Position numbers and translations under genes: made by a program. Shown piece by piece: positions 1 through 10,307 of a stretch of 64,000 bases of DNA; position 1 is the stretch's first letter, and every line of letters begins with the position of its first letter. Source of the stretch: Aphis gossypii (taxonomy: Eukaryota > Arthropoda > Insecta > Hemiptera > Aphididae). The notes beneath the pieces are model-generated. The model did no database searches, was not told where the DNA came from, and saw only the letters and a list, made by a program, of their open reading frames with translations. Location: the NCBI RefSeq assembly GCF_020184175.1, contig NC_065530.1, forward strand, positions 34,945,260 to 35,009,259, given 5' to 3'.

Positions 1-3000
1 AAGCGTTATGAAAAAAATTCAAATCACTGACGATTTTGAGTTGACCAAAAAATATGAAGCCTTATGACAGTTTGATAGGTATTATTATTTTTAATCGATG
101 AATACGGTTTGCGAAATGTGACTGTCAGGTGGATTAATATTAAATGCTTTAAAGCGAAAAAAATGTACAATATACCTAATATTAACTCACAATATTCTTC
201 GTCTATAAGTATAAATAGTATAATATATAATAACGTTTAATAATATATATTTACATAATACAACACTAAAATGCAAATAATTTATCCATTTTTGGGCCAA
301 ATGGTATAATATAATATATTGCGAGAAAAACCACGATTTTCGAATTTCCATTAGGTTTGAGTTTTGTAATAGAAAACATTGAACGTAGGTATCTACCGTT
401 TTTAAAATATGTATTACTATAATATACGCATATGCGTATAATATAAATCGCATCAAAAGTGTGCCTATATGTTATGTGATGCCTGTTCTTCTGACTATGA
501 TCGAGGATCGCGTCAAAAGCCACAAAAGAAAGCGATATCCGTTATGTATGAGAATGTGTCATCAACCACATTCTTAGACGAAATTCATCCAGCAGATTAA
601 ATTTTTTATTATTATTTATTTATGGTTACCGTGGAACGAAAGTTCGCCCAGGGCCAAGTCAACTTCCGATAACCAGCCATTAAAACGTGTCTGCATTCCG
701 TGCATTAATGGAATTCTCGCGGTCCGAACGGTATACATATAAAAATTGTGGTTATCGTGTTGATATTACAAAAAATGTACCTATATACATACAAGCTACC
801 AGGTATATTATATTATTATTATTATTATTGCAGACAGTACTACCTATATATAATAATATTATATGTATATACTATATAATATGTACAGCACAACAGCGAC
901 GCCCAGCCTGTTCAATCACTGCAAACGAATACTTGACACGATTCCGGGTCTGCGGACGCGGCTGTGTTTGCGATTTCCACCATCGCCGGGCTATTGTCCG
1001 CGGTCCAACTGAAAATAGTAAGACGATAATAATATGTGTCCATAACTTTACACTGCGGCTAATGATGTGATACCTTTACTATAAAGATGTCACACTCGTA
1101 TAGTATTTCGTCTCCGTCCTACGAACGTACAACGTGTCAAACTTATACGTTATATTATATTATACGTATATACGTTTAATCGAACCGACTTGGTGTTGTT
1201 GGCCTTATATTATTGCAGTGAATCAATTTATTATCAAACTTAAAAGGCAAGAAAGTTCAGTAGGACTCATCTGTATGATAGTGTGTGCGTTGGTTTTTTA
1301 TGATGTTTAAATTTGTAAGCGGGTTAGATGAGCATATGTAAACTATTCGTGTTTTACAATATTGTGTATGCGATTTGCTAGGAAATTAAAATATCGTAAA
1401 AATATCAACATAAAAATACTGCAGAAAGTATTGTTATCTTAAAGTTTGTTAATAGGTTTCTCTAATATATATATATATTTACTCTAATACGTATTTTATA
1501 GCTAACAACACAATATTGGTTCCGCTAAACACAAATTTGCTCTGTTGTACGTGTGTGAAATGGAAACGACATAATATTATGCAGATGTGCGCGTGTGTCG
1601 TGCACTTAGTCGTTGTGTCAATTTTTTAAATGTACGCATATTATATAATGTCAACTACAGTCACCATGGCCACAGGTTATTCCACTGATAACATTGTACA
1701 TGAATAATCGGAAAAATACGATGGTCCGCCATGGTAAAATTATTATTCAAGTCCTATAATTAATGTTTTGATTCAAACGTGTGGGCCAATGACGATAATA
1801 TGTTATTGAATCTTAGTTGTAGGTGTCTACCATAAATTCTTATTATTACAGTCGGCATTCAATTTTCGATTAAAATTATTTTAACTTACCTACTGTTAAA
1901 TATAAATGTTTGCCATTTTTTAAGAAATATAATTATTTATTATTTATAAATGCATGGTATTTATTACTCATTATTTGTAAGTAGTGTGCATCTATTTTAT
2001 GTTTCACTTTATATGATAATAAATAATAATACATAGGTATAGTCGACTAATGACGTAGATATATACGTAATATATCCACGTTATCAATATTATTTATTTC
2101 ATAGTCGGAGTTGGTGTATAAATATTTAATTAATCTTACTTTAACTTATAGTTTTGATGCAGAGTTTCCAGTTCACTATGCGAATAGTTACTCTTTAGGG
2201 TTTCGCATATTTTCTTTTTTAAACAATCGTTTAAATATCCAGGCGATTTGTCTTCTCCGTCAATTTTTGATCCCGGGCTCATCTCTCTTAATGCCTTATA
2301 CCTACCAGTAATAATATTTGGACTGAATGTTGTCGAATTCTTTTGGAACCTAAATCAATGGTAAATATATTATAATATTATTATTTTAAACGCAGGCAAT
2401 AATATTTTGCGTATACATAAACATATAACAACTTTGAACTTTTCTAAATTGAAACGTTTGGCCATAAGCAATATTTATATGTAATGTAAAAAATAGTTTC
2501 ACCTTTCAACTTAATCTTTTTCGAAACATTATTGTACTCTTCTAGCACATAATAATATAATATAAACCTTATTTGTTTTTAAAAAAAATATATGTATATG
2601 CATGTATACTATAATATATAATAAGCGCACTACTGAACGTATTCTAAAGAAATTATTTCGAATATTTAGACAGGAAACACGTCAAAACCGTATTGCAAGT
2701 AATTGTGCAGGTAAAGGTGATTACTGATTAGTCTGCGTTCAAACTTTAATACGTCGGAGCGTGGAAATTAATCGTATCTACCATAATATCTATGCGCTCT
2801 AATAACGTAACTGAAGGATCCTGTAGCGAAATGAATAATAATATTATACTAATCTAACCGAGTGTATATATAATGCTGTTGCAGTGCATACAAACGTCAG
2901 TGATCGTCCAATTTTAGAAATATTTCCAAAAAAAAAAAACTTGTGTCTAATTAGTTGTTTTCACTTTTTAGGCCATGGAATTCGATAATAATCTATGGAC

Positions 3001-3238
3001 AAGTGCTGCACGTGCGCGCGCCATGAGAACATAATTCGAATAGACGAATTATGATTGTTTAATATAATAGAGACCGTCGACCGTCAAACATGGTTCCACG
3101 GTAGAATGCATCTACACAGTAATATCGCATAGACAACGAGTACTAACGAGATGAAAATAATATTAATTAATAATAATAATAGTAGTAAACTTGCGAGCTA
3201 AACGTGAGTAAGTAGACAAACAAAACACACTTAGTGGC
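1..3238. other. AT-rich intergenic sequence, no gene seen
   Basis: No credible coding exon, tRNA or rRNA was found. The sequence is AT-rich with many TATTATT and AATAAT runs. Open frames here, such as 687-1067 plus and 187-456 minus, lack homology-like composition, begin in low-complexity sequence and have no supporting splice or start context. A somewhat GC-richer stretch at 900-1020 could be regulatory, but nothing specific can be said. Confidence 0.6.
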
Positions 3239-3323
3239 TTAGTGTCTGTAAGTCACAACAATGACCTTTGTACAATCAAAGATTTCTCTACAGGTATCGG
3301 CGGTCGGGTGTAGTCCATAAGAC
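3239..3323 (-). CDS. Tentative terminal exon of gene C
   Basis: This 85-nt stretch on the minus strand starts after an AG at 3325-3324 (context TTATGCAG|G) and reads SYGLHPTADTCREIFDC and on to a TAA at 3241-3239. The large exon of gene C ends at a donor in phase 2, and this segment supplies the single base needed to complete a Gln codon, so the reading frames join. It would add a short tail with two cysteines. Against it, the polypyrimidine tract is weak, the intron would be about 1.65 kb, and no second copy is available for comparison. The call rests on phase compatibility only. Confidence 0.25.
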
Positions 3324-4139
3324 CTGCATAAGTTTTCACGTGCGTATACAGGATGATTCTCCGTTCCCCTCTTATTTCCTCTTTTCTTCAATAATAATAT
3401 TATTGTCATTTTTGGAATTTTCAAATATATTTAGATAAGTTTTTTTAAATTTTTATAAGTTTTTAAAAATTGAGTTTTTGCTTAAATTAAGGAGTGTCCT
3501 GTAGATATACAAACTTTAGGCTTTTTAAATGTGACCTTCATTTTCTACCGTGAATATTATTTAGTAGACATTTATTTTTATTTTTGCAAACGGTCCAAAT
3601 ACAGTATAATAAATACTAGATCAATTAGGTACATATTATTACATCTATTTCATATTTTTGTAATACTATTTTTAAAGTATAGTAATAATCGTAATATAAA
3701 TATTTCAATAACTAAAACATTATACTCGTAACTCGTTTAAATTTTAAATTGTGTACAAAAATATTTTCAAAAAAATTATTCACTAAATAATTTACGGTAA
3801 AAACGAGATATATTTGTTTGAAAAAAACAAATATTTATATCGCTACAGGATACGCCTTATACGCGAGTATTACAAACATTCTACAGTTAAATTCTATGAA
3901 TCAGAAGTTGAATAAATTTACTATTACAAGAATAAATGGGGGTGAGGAGAGTGAGCGCGCGATGAGTATACTTATCGTGAATCACGTTGTTTAGTAATAA
4001 ATCGGAAGACAATAATATTATTATTGCATAACTATACCATAAAGGTACCACATAAAATATGTGTGTGCTGTTGGCCCAATACATTATTTGTTCGCGATAT
4101 TATATTATTTTAATCTCTCGTTTTTATCGAATCGCATCC

Positions 4140-4161
4140 ACACACACACATACACACACAC
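4140..4161. repeat. (CA)n microsatellite
   Basis: A short CA dinucleotide run interrupted by one TA, followed by ordinary sequence. Confidence 0.85.
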
Positions 4162-4977
4162 TAACGTAATACATTCAGTAACCATAGGAAAGGAGAAGCT
4201 ATATATGCGTGTATTATGGGTGCCGCGATGGATTGTGTTATCGTTGTCAGTTCGTCGTGTGTGCGTATATTTTATATATATATACAGTATACGCGTAAAG
4301 CCGAGACGCTTTCACCCGCACGAAACGTCATCGTGGCGCGGAGTCTCCCGATTAGAGAGAATGGTTTACTTGGTCGTCGTCGGGCTGTGCGATCTACCGT
4401 ATAAGGACACACTTTTCACCGGGTGCAGTTATTCGCGATCATGAGCACTGCGTATAGATTTCCCCTTTCCCCGCCCCGTTTTGTATATCCGAACCAGCCG
4501 CACGTATTTTATACATATATATTTAAGTACATTGGGTTGGTCGCTGCAACGGAGTATATACGTATATTATATACATAATAATATATCAATGATGACAAAG
4601 TAGAAAAACATAGAATAAGAGCTACCAAAAATGGAGTCGACGTCGGGTCATGATGCGGTTAAGTTAGGTTAGGTCGTTTAAGCTATATACGAACACCGTT
4701 TTACGCAAGACAACGCTGTACGAAACTATATGCGGCAGAAATCGCAACGCTCGAGAAAAGTCGGACTCGGATTTTCACGGAAGCGCACTGTACCTACGCG
4801 TTGTCGCCATGATGCGTGTAGACATAAAATCGTTAGTTTGTGCAGATTTGCACCAATAAGTATGATAACATTGAAATTTACCTAATACATAGATGTATAG
4901 TATGTATACATCATATTTGTTGTTTACAAGCAACTCACTTTCGTCTAACCAAATTTAATATATTAACATTTACTTAC

Positions 4978-5867
4978 TGGTAGGGGTATTGCTTGGAATC
5001 CACTTTGATAACGGTCGGCGGAAAAGAAGCGAGCAACAGACCAACCGGCAGGATAGTGGCCAACACCTTGAGCATGCTCTTCCAAGGGTCTTTTTTATGA
5101 GACGTGACGCTGTGATAAACTTTTGGCGGTCCGTGCATTATGTCCGAATATTGTGACATCTCGTTCACATGGTATTTGCCGAAATGCCTTTCGTAGAAGT
5201 TGTCGTAAGCGCTGGCATGCTGTGCCCCGCCGAAATCGTGTTTCATCGGCTTGGACTGCGGTTGAGGTGAGACTTCGGCGAACGTATGCGGGCCCCTGGA
5301 CTCCGGTCCGTTTGATCGATTGTCGGGATGTGAATATTGGGAATAATGTTCTTGAGAAGCTTGGGGGAAAACTACATTACTTTCGCTAGATTTCGGTGGT
5401 AATTGGTACGTCTGTTTATTGGGTCTTGCGAAGTATTCGGGTTTATGGAAAATTTCGTGCGTGAATTGTGGACTAGGCCTTTCGAATATAGGATTACCGT
5501 CGGGCCTATAATAATTGCTGGGCTTGAAGTCTTCGAAAACCACACTCGGTTTGTACGACGAAAAGTTAACGGACGTTTGAACTGAAACCGCAGTGGCTTC
5601 GGTAACTAGTGAAATTTTTTCAAAACTTTTGGTCTCTTCGGTAACTCGTGAAATTTTTTCCAAACTTCTGGTTTCTTCGGTAACTCGTGAAAAGTTCTTG
5701 GTGTTTTCGATGGTATTTTCGGTGGTAGTATCGGTCGTCTCTGTTGTAGTAAATACGTCTACGTCGAGCTGTGGCATCTGATGAGAATGACAGACGAAGA
5801 TCAATAGCCAAAGTAAAACCTGTAAACATGCGAAATACAGGTTCTTATTATTGCAAATTACCAACAT
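4978..5867 (-). CDS. Gene C, large exon: secreted Thr/Pro/His-rich protein with hydrophobic C-terminal helix
   Basis: The minus-strand frame is open from an upstream TTG at 5876, but the first ATG is at 5867-5865 and is the likely start, giving about 296 codons in this exon. The product opens with a signal-peptide-like segment (hydrophobic core LQVLLWLLIFVC, cleavage probably near CHSHQ). A Thr/Glu-rich stretch follows (TTTETTDTTTENT), suited to O-glycosylation, then 13-residue repeats around SRVTEETRSLEKI. Next comes a Pro/Ser/Tyr/His-rich region with possible N-glycosylation sites (NFS twice, NRS). It ends with a basic-hydrophobic segment, DPWKSMLKVLATILPVGLLL, and about 19 more residues. 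The frame meets TAA at 4976-4974, but the overlapping bases give CCA|GTAAGTA, a strong donor, so the exon most likely ends at 4978 and the protein continues. The helix next to a DPWK motif resembles uncharacterised insect secreted proteins; this is recollection of a general type, not a search. Function unknown. Confidence 0.7.
5601..5693 (-). repeat. 39-bp tandem repeat inside gene C
   Basis: Two full 39-nt units (5601-5639 and 5640-5678) and a partial third (5679-5693) lie in frame in gene C. They encode 13-residue units of the form S-R/L-V-T-E-E-T-R/K-S-L/F-E-K-I. The unit length is a multiple of three, so gain or loss of units keeps the frame. Confidence 0.85.
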
Positions 5868-5876
5868 CGTATTCAA

Positions 5877-8800
5877 TTGTTACTATAATGTAGTTTTACA
5901 ACATTATACTTGCCTTTTTCATTTTTCCAAATAATGATCACATAATATTACCTATTTCAGTATTTGGGCGCTTATTGCTCCTTTACGTTGTCGCTCATCG
6001 CATTCGAATGAGATAAATGACAGAATTTTATATTATTTCAAGAAGATCATGCATATTGTTCATACTCAAGACACGGAAGAGTGTACAAATTAGGCAAATG
6101 TTATAGCATATTTTAATAACAACAGAGTTACATTTTAATGGGACATTATTCACTTTCTTTTAATTTTATGTAATTATTTTTATTGTCTCTTTAGTGGTAC
6201 AGAATATGACGTATTACACATGATGTAACTTTATCACTAATATTATCACTGTAAGTACTGTTGTATAGTAATTATTTTAAAACGCTTAGTACACTCATTT
6301 AATTGTGTGCACGCATTTTGTTATTATTGTCCTATTCAAGGAAGGAAGACGCACATTGTTTACCGCGCAAGTAAACATAATTGAAATGTATGTACTTATT
6401 ATATTCAGCGGTTTTATGTATTTATTTAGGTTTTTGTTTTTCATATAAGTACAATATTTTTATATTTTTATATACATCGCAACCAAATAAAAACCTGAAA
6501 TTATTTAACAGTATAGAAATCATATGTTGAGACTAGTTGCGTAAAAGGGTGACCGCCGTCTAGTAGATTTAAGAACGTGTCATTATTAATTATACCTAAG
6601 TTTAAATAATTTCGTGTTTTTTATTGCTACATGACCAATAATAACAATATTCTTTTAGTGTTAAATTTCATTCGTTTCTGTGGAAAAAACATAAATTTAC
6701 TTTTTACTTTCACTTTTCCTTAATTGGATTAAAATATCAATGAAATGAAAAATTATGTTTACGAAGTATTTAATATATTATTTAAATACGATTAGTTGGT
6801 CGAAATTAGAAAATGATAATAAATTAAACATTTGGATAGTATTTTTATGTATAAAATATATAGATATTATAAATAAAAATCTTCTATTAATTTCTTGATT
6901 TCTATCACAATTCGAGAGTTAAGTTACCTATTTATTATTATAACTAGAACCTATAAATTATAATAATATTAAAAAAGACGTCATACATATTATATAACAT
7001 ATGAATAAGCGATTTAAAATTTATATAGTTTTTCATTAATTATTTACAAAAAATGACATTTATTTTTAAGTAGTTAAATATAGTACTGTACTATACCTAC
7101 TATGTTAATGTATACATTTACAAAATAATTTAAATGTAGTTTAATTTCAATGCGAATCAACAAAATTAATGTATGGTTACTTTGGGTACAAAAATTGGTG
7201 TCTAATTACCAGTTAACGGATAATTATACTGAAAGTATCTATATGAAAATGTATAGTAAAATTAATTTAAAGCCTGAGGGTCCTTAGATGTTAAAAATCT
7301 TCACATATTGTGACGATATAACCATAGCGTACCTAATATTAAATGCAGTCGTATACAATTTATCGCCACATCGTGAGCGATGACACTGCTCAGAGCAATA
7401 CAATTTTACCGCCTCCGCTGCAATGTGTGAAAATCTATATCAAGCAAACACTATCACGACGTACAATATTTAAAAAAAAAAATGTATATTGTACGATAAC
7501 TTACATTCCAAATTAAGAAGAGTATCAGAGTGGCAGAAATTATTAAAATATGAGTTCTTTGAAATGGAAGACTGTAACCAACCTGCAGATAAGCCTTAAT
7601 TTTTTCAGATATTAAATACAGTATAGTATTTAGACTGCCTGAGAGGTTTCTCAGTCAGCATCTTAAGTTATTTTTCTATGGTTCAAGTTCCACGCATCTT
7701 CTGATCTTTGTGATTTTGAAAATCAAAAAGCTACGCTTATACTACAATGACATAATCTTATTATTATTATGCAGTTCATAATATGGTTTTATATATATTT
7801 TTTATTTTTTTAAATATGTTTGTGTAATCAATAATTTATAATAATTTATACTAACAAATATATATATATATTTTTAGGTAAAAAGCTGTTTAGAAATTTC
7901 AATTTAAGAAATAATAATATGTCAATAAAATAAGAACGTTATCTGCTGTAACGTTTTTACTGCACTTAATGGTATTGAATACAATTAAAATATAATAATT
8001 TCAATAATTAATAAAATATATCTACAATTAATTTAAATCTATTTATGTTATTCGTTATAACTTATATTACTATCGACAAAATAAAAATGTTCATCATGAA
8101 AATTAAATATTTATGAATATTATTAAGACAGTAGGCTTGTATGAAGGAGTCAACCAATGTTTGGACTTCAAATTCTACACTTACCACATAATATAGTATA
8201 CAAATATTGGCTATTAACATTGATTACATAGATTATTATTTGATTATGAAAAACTCGTTTATAAAAATATTGTTTTGTTAAAATTTATTATTTTTTGCCT
8301 ACTAATTGTAAGATAGGCAATTTAAAAACATTTAAGCAAATTTATGGAAATGTAAATTGAATTATTATAATTTTCTAAGTGGAGTACTTCGGATATTTTA
8401 TTTCAAAAATATGTGTAGATTTTTGAAAAAAACTATTTTTGAGGTTTGAAGTAGGCATTTCAGATACACAACCTTAATTTAAAATTGCAATTAAATCGAT
8501 AACTTGAATATTAGACACGTCATAGGTATACATTAGGTATTTAGATATTTTGACATAGATGTATACAAACAAAGAAGTAGGATAGGTTAAAAAAAAAATT
8601 GAAAATGATTTGAACTTAATTATAATATGAAACATAATATTAAGGATTCCAAAATGAGCGTAATACCTCATACTGCAAGCTTTGTGAATTTCTTTCCAGA
8701 AACTATCACTCTGGCAAATTTTTTTACATTTATCTTTATTTATCTTTTCATATTATACTATTTAACTTATGTTACTCTAATAACTTGGCTGTTAATGCGT

Positions 8801-9380
8801 ATTTATAATTACAAAATAATAATAATAATAAATATATAATCATTTTTATTATTTTATTTTATTTGTGTGAACAACTATAGATAACATAATTTATATTGGT
8901 TAATGGTCGATAGAACAAATTTAAGAAATTAGAAAGATACGGATTCCTAAGGAGTTAGATGCAGGCAAATTATACGACATCGTTGTGAGTTCAAAAGATT
9001 AATTCATAGCTTATAATATTACCTATAATAGTATAGAACAATTTTAAATAAAGTATTCTTTTTAAGTGATAATGATTACTGAATAAGTTAATTTAAAACT
9101 CCTCGTATGTTATCCTAATCAATAATGCTTCGTAGAAACTGAAGATTCAACAATACAAACAAAACGTCTGATTGGAATAATATGGTGTTATAATTAAGTT
9201 GTTTTTTTTTTTTTTTGAAAATAGCAATTAAAACTTAAAAGTGTGTTCCAAATAATTTGTTTCGTGAAAGCGTTCATAAAATATATCATAAATTTATGAC
9301 AAATCTATTCCGTTTCAGCTCGTGAGTTTACAAAAATATCTGTTTGGTACTCATGTATGACGATTGAAACTTTGCTGTAT
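5877..9380. other. AT-rich intergenic region upstream of genes C and A
   Basis: About 3.5 kb with no supported exon. It should hold the promoter and any 5' leader exon of gene C (reading left) and the distal promoter of gene A (reading right). A perfect 10-bp inverted repeat (CGTACAATAT, 7460-7469, with its complement at 7486-7495) lies here. Frames at 8474-8671 and 8627-8839 are Phe/Ile/Tyr-rich low-complexity frames and were not accepted. Confidence 0.5.
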
Positions 9381-9389
9381 TCGAAAACA

Positions 9390-9645
9390 AACAATTTCGA
9401 ACGTTTGATATGTTAATTGCGATATGCTATTCAAACACGAACAATATGTGACGCTTTTACTTTGTCCATCGGCGATGTCTCAAAATCAGCCCTCAGCCTG
9501 ACAACGCTTGTCATTCACGTGCCGAAGACGATCGCGAGAATTTCAAACCACCTAGCTGCTGTCTGCATTCAGTTTGACTATTACACCATAATACGTACTT
9601 CAAAGTTCTATTTCAAGACTACGGAAGCATAATTTTACTATATTA
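9390..9645 (+). other. Gene A, probable 5' leader exon
   Basis: The stretch is clearly homologous to the leader of gene B at 19850-20140. They share CGAAAACAAAC, then CGATATGCT and CACGAACAATA, and a run through the small upstream ORF. It ends at TTA|GTGAGTACC (GT at 9646-9647), which aligns with CAG|GTGAGTGCC in gene B. The next exon starts after TTATACAG at 10091 and carries the main ATG, so this exon is probably untranslated apart from the small ORF. The 5' edge is approximate; no clear TATA box was identified. Confidence 0.5.
9424..9501 (+). other. Conserved small upstream ORF in the gene A leader
   Basis: It runs from ATG at 9424 to TGA at 9499-9501 and encodes 25 residues beginning MLFKHEQYVTLLL. 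The gene B counterpart begins MLSKHEQYATLLL. Over the first 13 codons most differences fall in third positions (CTA/CTG, AAA/AAG, TAT/TAC, ACG/ACA), with two amino-acid changes. The pattern suggests this frame is or was translated. The C-terminal parts are unrelated, and both end well before the main start codon. Confidence 0.4.
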
Positions 9646-10091
9646 GTGAGTACCTATATATCATAATACCGTATTTTTGTGTATTATGTATTTCGTATTT
9701 AATCGCTACTTCGTGGTAATACCTTTTTTTTATTATTATTATTTTGTTGGGTTGAAAGTTAGTGTACACAAAATGTAGCTTTATTGAAAAAGCTAAGATT
9801 TGTAATTTTCTATAGTAAACAAAAAAATAATGTTGTATCCGAATTTAAACGACATTCGAGTCGTACGCCAAATAAATATGAGACAAGAGTAAAACGTTTT
9901 AGATTATATCGCAATAAACTATTTTCTGTGTATCGCTTGTTTGAGATAATATATATTTTAAGTAGGTATTTGACTTAATTTGGATACCTTTTCGAAATTT
10001 TTTTATTAAAATACACATATTTAGACATATTTTTTGACAAATAATAATAAAAAAAAAATAAGTTTCACATGATTAAATTTTAATTATACAG

Positions 10092-10307
10092 GCTATGCAG
10101 ACGCCGGTGTCCGTGCTCGTGTGCTTACTGCTGTTTGTGTCTCGATCAGTTTCTGGACATAAGGTCGATGAACATCGTGTGGAGATCTTCGGTGCTGACG
10201 GTGTTGACCAAAACGAGGGCAAACTACGAGATATAAAACCGGAGTCGGTGTTAATGGGTCTTGCAAAGACGTTAATCGGTGGCAAATCGGGAGCGGCGAG
10301 TGGTCAA
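10092..10307 (+). CDS. Gene A exon 2: start codon and signal peptide
   Basis: The exon opens after the acceptor TTATACAG at 10091 with GCT then ATG at 10095. The 71 codons encode a signal peptide (MQTPVSVLVCLLLFVSRSVSG, cleavage probably after SVSG), an acidic linker (VDEHRVEIFGADGVDQNEG) and an amphipathic stretch ESVLMGLAKTLIGG. It ends GGT CAA|GTATAT in phase 0. Gene B has the same signal-peptide layout, the same ES-x3-G-x-AK-x2-IG ending and the same CAA|GTATA donor. The frame could read on to TGA at 10320-10322, but the donor is conserved between paralogs, so splicing is preferred. Confidence 0.75.

Noticed and set aside
4061..4444. 127-codon frame near gene C
   Set aside because: It includes a CA microsatellite and TATA-rich sequence, overlaps another frame on the same strand, and has no motif or conserved neighbour.
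5868..5876. Extension of gene C to a start at 5876
   Set aside because: The codon there is TTG; the first ATG is at 5867, followed directly by a signal-peptide-like sequence.
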